Positions 37,642 to 46,047 of a DNA stretch of 64,000 bases are shown here, in pieces (positions within the stretch are counted from its first letter, which is position 1; each line of letters starts with the position of its first letter). The DNA is taken from the NCBI GenBank assembly GCA_902612125.1, contig CACMBV010000008.1, positions 25,090 through 89,089 of the forward strand, in the 5' to 3' direction. Under the pieces are notes generated by a model that saw only the letters and a list, made by a program, of their open reading frames with translations, ran no database searches and was not told the DNA's origin. The stretch is from an uncultured Verrucomicrobiota bacterium. Lineage in GTDB: Bacteria; Verrucomicrobiota; Verrucomicrobiia; Opitutales; Seribacteraceae. A program made the position numbers and the translations under genes.

Positions 37642-38250
37642 TTAGTAGTAGGGGCTGAGAAGTAGGTACACAATCGGACCGGTAACTGCTACATAAAGCC
37701 AAACCGGAAAAACTTTTCTGGCTAGTTTTTTGTGCTTTGCAAAGTGATGGGTAAATCCGTAGCAAAACGTTAGCAAAATAAAAGGCAAGCTGAGGGCTGC
37801 CAGTGCGATGTGGGAAAGCAGGATTATCAAATAAACAACTCGCATTGCACCCGCTTTCATAAGTTCGGGCTCTGATATTTCCCCATCTCCGTTGAGATCA
37901 CCAAATTTTGTCTCAGGAGTGGTAAAATGATAAGTGACATATGATAACAAAAAGAGTAGTGAACAAATCATTGCTGAATAAATCCATCTTCGGTGTAAAA
38001 AAGCTTTCCCTTTTTTTATTGCTACCAGGGCCATTATTAAGGAAAGAGCTGCCAGCGTGTTTAAAATAGCATGAAAAGGAGGCAAAAAAGAAAGACTGAC
38101 ACCCTCGGGCAAAGGTATTTTAACCTCTCTCATTAACACTACCAAGCCAAGAACTGCTGATGAAATAATCCATACAGCGATTTTGAGCTTTTTCAAAAGC
38201 TGCAGATTTGCAGGAAGTTCTTTTATTTCCTCAGTTTGTGTCATCGGCAT
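37642..38250 (-). CDS. DUF420 family membrane protein with EF-hand loop
   Basis: A 202-residue polytopic membrane protein of the DUF420 family, found with cytochrome oxidase genes. Transmembrane segments are predicted at about 25-45, 55-80, 90-108, 138-158 and 178-198; the conserved SYVTYHF, LLSHIALAALSLPFIL and KLARKVFPVWLYVAVTG elements are present. An extra insert in the loop before the fourth segment contains a canonical 12-residue EF-hand calcium loop, DLNGDGEISEPE (118-129). DUF420 proteins normally have a short loop here. It overlaps the upstream gene by 20 bp and belongs to the SCO-containing operon. Confidence 0.85.
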   Translation of the reverse strand: MPMTQTEEIKELPANLQLLKKLKIAVWIISSAVLGLVVLMREVKIPLPEGVSLSFLPPFHAILNTLAALSLIMALVAIKKGKAFLHRRWIYSAMICSLLFLLSYVTYHFTTPETKFGDLNGDGEISEPELMKAGAMRVVYLIILLSHIALAALSLPFILLTFCYGFTHHFAKHKKLARKVFPVWLYVAVTGPIVYLLLSPYY

Positions 38251-39154
38251 CGTTTACGAGGTCCAGAGAGAAGGGTATAAAGGTTTCTTCCTCGTCTTCC
38301 TCAAGCAAAACCTGAGCCCACAACTTAGATTGCTTGATTCGGGATGAATCGAAGGAAAATTTCAAATCTCGGGCAATTGAATCAGTAACCGGACCTACCA
38401 CACCTTCTTGTTCGAGAGGATGCAAATGTGCAAAGCCGTTTCTCTCCCAGTCAAATGCAACCAAGTGGGCGTGTGCCCCCATCACGGGGTTTAAAACCAA
38501 GGGTTTGTTGTCGGAATTCCTGGCTTTAAAGGTAAGAATGTATTCATCGGCCGAAGTTTCACCTTGGCTTACCTCCAGGGTAAAAGAACGGTCATTCGTT
38601 TCAAATGAACGCGATTGATCATAGGCAGGTTTTTTAATTTCCCCCCCATCAACCATGAAGGAACCTGAGAGCAAAACTCTTCTCGGGCTGCGTATAGGTA
38701 TTAAATCTAAGAAAATACGATACTCACCAAAAGAATGGGGAGTGAGGGTAAACCGCCAAATTCCATCAAATAAATCATCAGGAACCGGATGAAGATGCTG
38801 ATAGTCTTCCAAGCTTGAATCCACTGCCAAAAGGTGAATCTTTTGGGTATGACTAAGGGCCACTTCGTCTGCTGCGAGGGGAGAACCGTCAAATTCCTTG
38901 AGATTGATTTCAAATTCGCAGGGTTGATTAATCTCTATTTTACCCAACGGGCGCAAGTTCATTGTTAAAGGCCATTTTCGAACGGTCAGATCAACAAACC
39001 CGGCATCTCCAGGGCCGCAATAATCAAGGATACCTTCTTGATTGTATGTTTCCTCATGCAAAAAATCACAGGGTTCAACTGGCATGGAACGGGCACCAAA
39101 GTACAGCACCGCAAAAGGGATGATCATTAAAAGTGATTTAATTGAGCGACTCAT
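38231..39154 (-). CDS. Exported protein with two YtkA-like His-containing repeats
   Basis: A 307-residue protein with an N-terminal membrane anchor or signal segment (about 8-22). Two related beta-rich domains are visible, each with a similar motif: HLLAVDSSLEDYQHLHPVP around residue 107 and HLVAFDWERNGFAHLHPLEQ around residue 230. The HLHP pairs could bind metal. The pattern recalls YtkA-like/copper-associated periplasmic proteins seen next to oxidase assembly genes. It lies between the SCO gene and the DUF420 gene in one operon, so a role in copper handling for oxidase is plausible but inferred. Confidence 0.65.
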   Translation of the reverse strand: MSRSIKSLLMIIPFAVLYFGARSMPVEPCDFLHEETYNQEGILDYCGPGDAGFVDLTVRKWPLTMNLRPLGKIEINQPCEFEINLKEFDGSPLAADEVALSHTQKIHLLAVDSSLEDYQHLHPVPDDLFDGIWRFTLTPHSFGEYRIFLDLIPIRSPRRVLLSGSFMVDGGEIKKPAYDQSRSFETNDRSFTLEVSQGETSADEYILTFKARNSDNKPLVLNPVMGAHAHLVAFDWERNGFAHLHPLEQEGVVGPVTDSIARDLKFSFDSSRIKQSKLWAQVLLEEDEEETFIPFSLDLVNDADDTN

Positions 39155-39171
39155 CGAATGAACTACCCCAG

Positions 39172-40098
39172 TTAAATGGACTGCTGACCCTGAAGGCGAC
39201 TTAGAAAATCTTCAACTGACCACCCTTTACCCGGGACTTGATAAACAATCTGTCTGCGGGAATTAATCACCAAGGTTCTCATCGTGTGGTCTAAAGGAGT
39301 ACTTGGGTCTTTTTTTCTCATAATACCGAATTGACGGGTAAGATCATCAATTACCGTTTTTCCTGCCGTACCTAAACGAAAATTGGACTCACTAAGGTCG
39401 TATCCACGAGCATAAGACTTGAGAACTCCAGGGGTGTCAAACAGAGGGTCCAAAGTGATCGAAAGGAATTTAACGTAGGGAATATTGGTTTGTTTTACCA
39501 AGTCTTGAAGCTTTTTCATCTTAAGAGTTGTGGCTGGGCACATTTCGGGCTCTGAACACCGGGTAAAGATAAAATTCAAAATGGTGACAGAACCATCGAG
39601 GTAATCAGTTGTGATAATTTCGCCATCCTGATCATACAGTGCAAAGGGGGGTACTTGGTCTCCCACGCTGCGAATGATATCCTCCCCCATGGAGAGTGTG
39701 TCTCTGCGGAGTAATCGGTTTACATTGTTGAAGCGTATTCTTTCTCTAAAATCATCTGGCCAAACACTATGAAGAAGAAAAATTTCACCATTCTGTTGAT
39801 TAAATTTCGATTGTAGTCGGCCCTTGAAAATGTTTTTTTTAGAAAGAAGATTTAAATCACCAGGTTGCACCTCAGCTACAATTTCTTTTTTCAAATTTAT
39901 TTTTGAAAACTCATTATATTCAATCCCAGTTGCAGTGACCCGAAATGAAGCTGTACTAAGGTTTTGATCAGTGCTGATGATTTCACCCCTCACTTCATCT
40001 TCTAACAATCCATTGCTGGTTTTAACTGACTCGGAGTTTGTACAGGCAAAGAAAAAGAATAGAAAGAGATTAGCATATGTTATTTTTGTATATATCAT
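39172..40098 (-). CDS. SCO1/SenC family copper chaperone
   Basis: A 308-residue exported protein from the ATG at 40098 (a GTG at 40107 is also in frame). A hydrophobic N-terminus ends at Cys19, which could be lipidated although the lipobox (FFAC) is poor. Residues about 145-305 are the thioredoxin-like SCO domain: GDQVPPFALYDQDG, FTRCSEPEMCPAT with Cys181 and Cys187, and the His in PLDHTMRTLV. The two cysteines are separated by five residues instead of the usual three. An N-terminal domain of about 110 residues precedes it. It likely delivers copper to the CuA site of the adjacent CtaC. Confidence 0.88.
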   Translation of the reverse strand: MIYTKITYANLFLFFFFACTNSESVKTSNGLLEDEVRGEIISTDQNLSTASFRVTATGIEYNEFSKINLKKEIVAEVQPGDLNLLSKKNIFKGRLQSKFNQQNGEIFLLHSVWPDDFRERIRFNNVNRLLRRDTLSMGEDIIRSVGDQVPPFALYDQDGEIITTDYLDGSVTILNFIFTRCSEPEMCPATTLKMKKLQDLVKQTNIPYVKFLSITLDPLFDTPGVLKSYARGYDLSESNFRLGTAGKTVIDDLTRQFGIMRKKDPSTPLDHTMRTLVINSRRQIVYQVPGKGWSVEDFLSRLQGQQSI

Positions 40099-40259
40099 CT
40101 CGAACACAACCTTATCAGGAATGAATCAACTCGCAATTCATTTGGCCTTAATTTCCCTGCATCTTTGCTGTTGCAGTAGATACAGTGATAAGAATAGTTA
40201 ATAACTTTACGAGTGGATATTAGTTTTTCTTTCAATGTATTTATAACTGCCAATCATCT

Positions 40260-40279
40260 TGCTTGGAACTAACCAAGCA
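40260..40279. promoter_or_regulatory. Hairpin upstream of ctaB
   Basis: A 7-bp perfect inverted repeat, TGCTTGG and CCAAGCA with a 6-base spacer, 20 bases before the ctaB start in the 200-bp region divergent from the SCO gene. It may be an operator controlling the oxidase operon or a leader hairpin near the start codon. Confidence 0.35.
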
Positions 40280-40299
40280 TCATTATAATAAATACTCCT

Positions 40300-41232
40300 G
40301 TGAATTTTATTAAAAACATCAACTCTAACCCTTCTGCATCCGCATTTGAAGTCGGAAAATTGATTGATTTGAACGGTTTATATGAATTAACAAAGCCTCG
40401 ACTTAGTTTACTGTCCGTATTTACTGCGTCGTTAGGATTTTTGGTTCATGATCCCCTAATTCCTGACCTTGGGTTATTTATAGCTTTAACCCTAGGAACT
40501 GCATTTGCCGCAGGTGGTGCGGCTACTCTCAACCAATGGATGGAGCGTAAAGAGGATGCTTTAATGACTAGAACCGCATCCCGACCAATACCTGCCAAGC
40601 TAGTCTCCCCGGAGCTTGCCCTAAGTTTTGGGATTTTTCTTAGTATGTTGGGTTTAAGTACACTCTGGGTTTGGACGAACCCTTGGGCAACTACCCTTAC
40701 TTTTACAACACTTTTACTATATCTAGCAATTTACACCCCGCTCAAGAAAAAATCGACGGTTGCAATTGAGGTCGGAGCCATTGCAGGTGCTCTCCCTCCA
40801 TTAATCGGATGGGTTGTCGCTGCTGGTTCTCCTACATCTTACGGTTTAATTCTCTTTGGAATACTCTTTGCATGGCAACTTCCTCATTTCATGGCCATTG
40901 CCTGGAATCATCGGAAAGACTATTCCAAAGGTGGCTTTAAGTTTCACCACTTAAACGATCCCCTCGGCTCAAAAATGGGTCGTAAAAGCTTTTTATATTC
41001 CCTTGTTTTAACAGTTTTTGTCTTCGCTCCCTTTTTCCTTGAATTAGACCAACCAAAGCCTGGCGTGCTGTATCTGTTTTGCTCTTCCATCCTTTCCCTT
41101 TACCTCCTTCTTCCCGCAGTAAATTTTCTTAGAGACAAAAATCGCGACAAATCCGCACGCAAACTTTTTGTGGTGACCATTATATATCTTCCACTTTTAT
41201 TAGCCACACTTGTTATAGACAGGTACTTATAA
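40300..41232 (+). CDS. ctaB: Protoheme IX farnesyltransferase
   Basis: A 310-residue UbiA-family prenyltransferase making haem O from haem B for the oxidase. About nine transmembrane segments. The conserved motif NQWMERKEDALMTRTASRP is the first polyprenyl-diphosphate site, and AWQLPHFMAIAWNHRKDY the second. The start is GTG at 40300. It opens the ctaBCDE operon and is divergent from the SCO operon. Confidence 0.95.
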   Translation: MNFIKNINSNPSASAFEVGKLIDLNGLYELTKPRLSLLSVFTASLGFLVHDPLIPDLGLFIALTLGTAFAAGGAATLNQWMERKEDALMTRTASRPIPAKLVSPELALSFGIFLSMLGLSTLWVWTNPWATTLTFTTLLLYLAIYTPLKKKSTVAIEVGAIAGALPPLIGWVVAAGSPTSYGLILFGILFAWQLPHFMAIAWNHRKDYSKGGFKFHHLNDPLGSKMGRKSFLYSLVLTVFVFAPFFLELDQPKPGVLYLFCSSILSLYLLLPAVNFLRDKNRDKSARKLFVVTIIYLPLLLATLVIDRYL

Positions 41233-41236
41233 CCTT

Positions 41237-42664
41237 ATGACTAAGCAAATTCACCTTTCCAAGTTTCCCCAACGCTTTACTGTATTTATATATGGCTTTT
41301 TGCTCATTCTCTTAGGGTCCTGTTCTCGAATTGACCATAAACAATCTGCCTTGGATCCCAAGGGTCTTGTTTCGCAAAACCAGTATGATGTTTTCATGCT
41401 TTCCGTTTGGATCACCATCTTCCTTTTCTGTGCGGTCGGCGGATGTTTGCTTTTTGTTCTTTGGAGATTTCGGGCAAAATCAAAGGAAGAAGCCATGGAA
41501 GTTCCTGAACAGATGCACGGAAATTCTAAGATCGAGACAACCCTAATTCTTGCCTCAGCCATCATCCTAGTCATTTTAGCTGTTCCCACTTTGCAGGGCG
41601 TGGTGTTAATGAACCGAGTACCTGACCCAAACGATCAGGCTACTCTTGACAAACTCGAACTTGATAGAAGCCAAATTGAAGATGCGATCACTGTTAATGT
41701 CACCGGGAAAAGATTCTTCTGGGTTTTTGAATACCCACAATACGGGATAGTGACTGCCAACGAATTGGTTTTTCCCGCCAGCAAGGCGGTTCGCGTTAAT
41801 CTTCGTACTGAGGATGTCATACACTCTTTCTGGCTTCCGAAACTTGCCGGCAAAATGGACCTCATGCCCGGACAGGAAAACTTCATGTGGTTTATCGCTG
41901 ATGAGAAGAAAATCCGCACAGGCATTGATAAGGATGGAAATCCATATGAGGTCGACATCCCAACCGCGATGCCTTCGGTCTTTGACGGAAAAATGAGACA
42001 GGCCATTTTTGCAAAACAGGCTTTCACTGATGAATTCGAGGCAGTCGGTGGCTTATTTTACGGCCAATGTGCCGAGTATTGCGGAAATTCTCATGCGTAC
42101 ATGTCCTTTCGGGCGCTAGCTCAGACTGACAAAGATTTTGATGAGTGGGTACTTAAATTCAGGAACGCTCAGAACCCTAACCTTCAGCCTTCAGCTTACT
42201 CCTCACAAAATAATTATGATAAAGGTGATGTGGTCACCTTTTCAGACAAAAAATTGGGTGATGATATGAGCCGTGATTTTCGTGCGGTACAAGCGGTCAC
42301 CAAAGGACAAAATCCTGAAACCAAACCAGACGCTTGGGAAAAAGTCCATTCCGATGACTTTGAAAAAGGCAAAGCCCTATTTTCTTCCCTGCAGTGTGTT
42401 CAGTGTCATGCCATAAATAGAACAGGTCTTGGTGCAAAAGGTCCCAACCTTACTCTTTTCGGACTTCGCACATCTCTGGCTGCCGGATGGATGAGAAACG
42501 ACGAAACCAGTCTAGATAAATGGCTCCGCAATTCAAACGACATTAAATTTGGTAATTTGATGTGGAATGGTGAAGGCATTGATGACCGTCACCCTTTACG
42601 ACAACTCGAAGATGACGATGAAAAAGTCAGTCAGCTAGTAACTTATCTCCTCGATCTTAAATAA
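41237..42664 (+). CDS. ctaC: Cytochrome c oxidase subunit II with CBM-like insert and cytochrome c domain
   Basis: A 475-residue exported subunit. A lipoprotein-like signal (LLILLGSC, Cys29 region) and two transmembrane helices (about 48-72 and 95-118) precede the CuA cupredoxin domain, with GQCAEYCGNSHAYM giving ligands Cys278, Cys282, His286 and Met289. Residues 325-369 are an extra module (NYDKGDVVTF, FRAVQ, DAWEKV) resembling carbohydrate-binding family 5/12. Residues about 375-475 are a fused cytochrome c, CVQCH at 387-391, making this a caa3-type oxidase. Electrons pass from the fused haem to CuA and then to subunit I. Confidence 0.95.
   Translation: MTKQIHLSKFPQRFTVFIYGFLLILLGSCSRIDHKQSALDPKGLVSQNQYDVFMLSVWITIFLFCAVGGCLLFVLWRFRAKSKEEAMEVPEQMHGNSKIETTLILASAIILVILAVPTLQGVVLMNRVPDPNDQATLDKLELDRSQIEDAITVNVTGKRFFWVFEYPQYGIVTANELVFPASKAVRVNLRTEDVIHSFWLPKLAGKMDLMPGQENFMWFIADEKKIRTGIDKDGNPYEVDIPTAMPSVFDGKMRQAIFAKQAFTDEFEAVGGLFYGQCAEYCGNSHAYMSFRALAQTDKDFDEWVLKFRNAQNPNLQPSAYSSQNNYDKGDVVTFSDKKLGDDMSRDFRAVQAVTKGQNPETKPDAWEKVHSDDFEKGKALFSSLQCVQCHAINRTGLGAKGPNLTLFGLRTSLAAGWMRNDETSLDKWLRNSNDIKFGNLMWNGEGIDDRHPLRQLEDDDEKVSQLVTYLLDLK
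42209..42343 (+). other. CBM5/12-like module within CtaC
   Basis: Encodes residues 325-369 of CtaC, between the CuA domain and the cytochrome c domain. The pattern is an aromatic-Gly-Asp-Val strand (NYDKGDVVTF), a middle F-R-A-V strand, a PETKP turn and a closing W-x-x-V, as in the ChtBD3/CBM5-12 consensus. A similar module occurs in the subunit IV-like protein of the same operon. Confidence 0.5.
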
Positions 42665-42688
42665 TTTTATTTCAACTCACATAAAGTC

Positions 42689-44632
42689 ATGGCAATTGAA
42701 TCCCTAAAATACGCATCTCCCGATACGGAAACTAAGATTGAAGCCAAGGTATTCCCAAGGCCAAGTCAGCACACAGCTGGTATAGTAGACTGGCTCACAA
42801 CTATTGATCATAAAAAAATTGGTCTAATGTACGGGATGGCCGCCCTCTTTTTTCTATTGGTCGGTGGAATTGAAGCTCTTCTCATTCGCTCCCAATTATG
42901 GAGTCACAACATGGAAGTGCTCACCAACCGAGAATACAACCAAATGTTTACAATGCATGGAACAACCATGGTTTTTCTTGTGATCATGCCTCTCAGTGCA
43001 GCCTTTTTTAATTACCTGATGCCCCTGCAGATAGGTGCCAGGGATGTGGCCTTTCCCCGGATGAATGCTCTATCCCTTTGGTGTTTTGTATCCGGAGGTA
43101 TCATCCTCAACCTGTCTTGGTTTTTTACCGGAGGATCACCTGCTATTGGGTGGTTTGGGTACGCTCCCTTGACCGATACCCGTTTTGCCGAAGTGTTGGG
43201 TGATATGGGTCCTGATTTTTGGATCTTTTCGCTGCAAATGCTTGGGCTTGCAAGCCTGTTGGCTTCGTTTAATTTCATTACCACTATCATTAACATGCGT
43301 GCCCCCGGCATGACCATGATGAGAATGCCTGTTTTTACCTGGATGACTCTAATTGTAAGTTTTCTTATCATCCTTGCTTTCCCCGCCATCACGATCGCTC
43401 TGGTGGAACTCATGTTCGATCGGACTTATGGTACTAATTTCTATGACTTTCTTGAAGGTGGAAAACCTCATTTGTGGCAACATCTCTTTTGGATTTTTGG
43501 TCATCCAGAGGTTTATATACTTATCCTCCCTGCAATGGGGATCGTATCGGAAGTGATTCCAGTGTTTTCGAGAAAGCCTTTATTTGGTTACGGCTTGGTG
43601 ATATTTTCTGGTGCCATTATTGGGTTCATGGGATTTGCCGTTTGGAGTCATCACATGTTTACCACCGGGATGGGCGTGGTTGCAACTTCTGCCTTTTCTA
43701 TTTTGACCATGTTGATCGCCATACCGACTGGAGTCAAAATCTTCAACTGGATTGGAACTATGTGGGACGGTAGAATTCGTTTTGACACGCCTATGCTTTT
43801 CGCTCTTGGGTTTATTACTATGTTCATGATTGGAGGGTTTACTGGTATCATGCACTCATCCGTGCCCATTGATGCACAGCACCAAGACTCCTATTTCGTC
43901 GTAGCCCATTTTCATTATGTACTAATCGGAGGAGCCTTATTTGGTCTTTTTTGCGGGTTTTATTTTTGGCTCCCTAAAATGACTGGGCGTATGCTTAATG
44001 AAAAACTTGGTAAACTTGTCTTCACCCTGATGTTTATTGGTTTCAACCTAACCTTTTTTCCTATGCATTATTTGGGTATGATCGGGCAGCCTCGCAGAAC
44101 ACACAGCTACAATGAAGGTCATGGTTTCGAAACTTGGAATCAAATCGCAACCATTGGTTCCTTTATTCTTGGAATTGGGATTGCGATTGGAGTCTATCAG
44201 TTCGTCAGTGCCTTCTTTAATAAAAGATTAAAACCTGCAGGTAAAAACCCATGGGATGCTCGAACACTTGAATGGACGCTCTCTTCTCCAGTTAAAGAAT
44301 ACAACTTTGCCCGCAACCCAATCATCAAAGCAAGGGATCAGGCTTGGGAAAATAATTACGGTCCAAAAGAAAATCATTCACAGAAAGAACCTCTTGATGA
44401 TCACGGCGTTCACATGCCAGATCGTTCTTGGTACCCACTTCTTACGGCCATCGGGCTTTTTGTCATGGTTATTGGTATGCTTTTTCACGCTTCCATTGAC
44501 GCCTCTGGTGAGCTCGTAAGAAATTACACTGTTGCCATCGCCGGAGGGGTTGTCTCTACTGTTGGGATCATTATGTGGTCATTGGAAGGTCCCGCAGGTT
44601 ACCACCTGTTTCCCAAAGAAAAAGAAGAGTAG
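42689..44632 (+). CDS. ctaD: Cytochrome c oxidase subunit I
   Basis: A 647-residue haem-copper oxidase subunit I with at least 12 transmembrane helices plus two extra C-terminal ones. Visible functional elements are the haem a ligand in FTMHGTTMVF, the CuB/cross-link motif FGHPEVYILILP, the CuB pair in SHHMFTTGM, the haem ligands in VVAHFHYVLIGG and the K-channel lysine in TGVKIFNWIG. These place it in the type A (aa3) class. The C-terminal extension after about residue 560 has two further helices and is characteristic of caa3-type enzymes. It lies between ctaC and ctaE. Confidence 0.97.
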   Translation: MAIESLKYASPDTETKIEAKVFPRPSQHTAGIVDWLTTIDHKKIGLMYGMAALFFLLVGGIEALLIRSQLWSHNMEVLTNREYNQMFTMHGTTMVFLVIMPLSAAFFNYLMPLQIGARDVAFPRMNALSLWCFVSGGIILNLSWFFTGGSPAIGWFGYAPLTDTRFAEVLGDMGPDFWIFSLQMLGLASLLASFNFITTIINMRAPGMTMMRMPVFTWMTLIVSFLIILAFPAITIALVELMFDRTYGTNFYDFLEGGKPHLWQHLFWIFGHPEVYILILPAMGIVSEVIPVFSRKPLFGYGLVIFSGAIIGFMGFAVWSHHMFTTGMGVVATSAFSILTMLIAIPTGVKIFNWIGTMWDGRIRFDTPMLFALGFITMFMIGGFTGIMHSSVPIDAQHQDSYFVVAHFHYVLIGGALFGLFCGFYFWLPKMTGRMLNEKLGKLVFTLMFIGFNLTFFPMHYLGMIGQPRRTHSYNEGHGFETWNQIATIGSFILGIGIAIGVYQFVSAFFNKRLKPAGKNPWDARTLEWTLSSPVKEYNFARNPIIKARDQAWENNYGPKENHSQKEPLDDHGVHMPDRSWYPLLTAIGLFVMVIGMLFHASIDASGELVRNYTVAIAGGVVSTVGIIMWSLEGPAGYHLFPKEKEE

Positions 44633-44648
44633 TTTTTTTTATTTCACT

Positions 44649-45296
44649 ATGAGCGACGCAGCAGCCCATGCTTTAGACCACCACGAGCCTGTTACTAGTA
44701 CTGGCATACCTAATAAAAAAGTCTTAATGTGGGCTTTTCTTGGCTCCGATTGTATGTTTTTCGGCACCTTGATCTCCACTCATCTCATTTACAGAAAAAT
44801 CTCCGCGACAGTTGGTGGAAATTTCTTGGACATTCGGGATGTTTTTGATATTGAGCTTACTTCTTTCAGTACATTCATCCTTCTTGCAAGTTCCCTCTTT
44901 ATGGCACTTGCTGTTTCAGCCATTCACAAAGGTAATCTTACAAGTACCCGCTGGATGCTTTTCGGAACGATTATTTTTGGGGCAATCTTCTTAGCTTGTC
45001 AGGTTTACGAGTTTACACACTTTGTCTACGCCCCTGGCAACGAACTCACCCTTTCCTCCTACCGAGGAGAGCCTCATGTTTTTGGATCAACCTTTTATGT
45101 TCTCACCGGTACTCATGGTACCCATGTTGCTATTGGCGTATTTTGGCTCATTGGATGGTTGGTCTATTCCTTCACCGGGAAAATGAGCACATCTGATGCC
45201 ATGGATGTTGAATGTTGTGGATTGTATTGGCACTTCGTTGACATCGTTTGGATCATCATCTTTCCTGTTGTATACTTAATGGAATACGCCTTTTAG
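44649..45296 (+). CDS. ctaE: Cytochrome c oxidase subunit III
   Basis: A 215-residue membrane subunit. The start is the ATG at 44649 (MSDAAAHALDHHEP); the frame stays open upstream to 44532 but that part lies inside ctaD and reads as non-coding. Five to six helices; the conserved segments FLGSDCMFFGTLISTHL, YVLTGTHGTHVAIGVFWL and CCGLYWHFVDIVWIIIFPVVYL are diagnostic of subunit III. It follows ctaD by 16 bp. Confidence 0.95.
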   Translation: MSDAAAHALDHHEPVTSTGIPNKKVLMWAFLGSDCMFFGTLISTHLIYRKISATVGGNFLDIRDVFDIELTSFSTFILLASSLFMALAVSAIHKGNLTSTRWMLFGTIIFGAIFLACQVYEFTHFVYAPGNELTLSSYRGEPHVFGSTFYVLTGTHGTHVAIGVFWLIGWLVYSFTGKMSTSDAMDVECCGLYWHFVDIVWIIIFPVVYLMEYAF

Positions 45297-45324
45297 TCTT
45301 TTTCAGAATTTTTCATATTTCTCT

Positions 45325-46005
45325 ATGAGTGGTCATGCAGAAGATCCTGTTGTCGAAGAAAGCAAACGCTTCTTCACTTTTTTTAATCTCTCCATGATTC
45401 TGGTGGCCATCACCGGACTTGAAATTGTTATTATCTATGTGCAGTCCTTTGACGGTTCGACTATCATTGGCGTTTTATTTGCCACTTCAATTGTAAAGTT
45501 TATTGGTGTGGTTACCTGGTTTATGCATTTAAGATGGGATAAGATTCTTAACACTATTTTATTCTTAATGGGTCTGGTTATTGCATTGGGTACTTATTTT
45601 GCCGTCATCTTTATGGCCGATGAGCATCCGGTCGTTGAAGAATTTAAGGTATCCAAAATTGAAAATGATTGGCGAGCCGATAAGGCTTATAAATCCGGTG
45701 ATTATGTGGCTTTCGATGATAAGTTTTATCAAGCTTCTGTCGATCATACTTCTGACAACAACTGGTCCGAGGAACTTTGGAAGGAAGTCTCCGGCATTCC
45801 TCATCTCATCACCTGGAAAATAAATACCGCAGACTTGATAGAAATAAATTCCAAGAAACCTGAGAACCCATACTACTACCAATACTCTCCATCTGACCAA
45901 AACTCAATTGAAGGTAACCGGGTTGCTTTGCTCGAACAGACAGGGACCACGGAAGACTTTCGGATCAAAGTCCGATCAGAGGCTTTTTGGGTAGAAAATA
46001 ACTAG
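45325..46005 (+). CDS. Cytochrome c oxidase subunit IV-like protein with CBM-like domain
   Basis: A 226-residue protein. Residues 15-110 have the three transmembrane helices of prokaryotic oxidase subunit IV (VAITGLEIVIIYVQSF, VVTWFMHLRWDKI, FLMGLVIALGTYFAVIF). Unusually, a soluble tail of about 115 residues follows. Its first part (W116-W152) is a CBM5/12-like module: WRADKAYKSGDYVAFDDKFY and LWKEV. The final 70 residues are unrecognised. Subunit IV proteins are normally about 100 residues, so the tail is an addition. By topology the tail may lie outside the cytoplasmic membrane, though this depends on helix count. Confidence 0.82.
   Translation: MSGHAEDPVVEESKRFFTFFNLSMILVAITGLEIVIIYVQSFDGSTIIGVLFATSIVKFIGVVTWFMHLRWDKILNTILFLMGLVIALGTYFAVIFMADEHPVVEEFKVSKIENDWRADKAYKSGDYVAFDDKFYQASVDHTSDNNWSEELWKEVSGIPHLITWKINTADLIEINSKKPENPYYYQYSPSDQNSIEGNRVALLEQTGTTEDFRIKVRSEAFWVENN
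45670..45789 (+). other. CBM5/12-like module within subunit IV-like protein
   Basis: Encodes residues 116-155. The features are an opening Trp, AYKSGDYVAF, KFYQASVDHT and a closing LWKEV. It is the second such module in the oxidase operon; the first is in CtaC. Confidence 0.55.
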
Positions 46006-46047
46006 AAACCTTGCCCTTTTTCCGGGGACTACTACCACATTTCGGTT

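Noticed and set aside
44532..44648. Upstream extension of the subunit III gene
   Set aside because: It lies within ctaD in another frame and does not resemble a subunit III N-terminus; the ATG at 44649 is natural.
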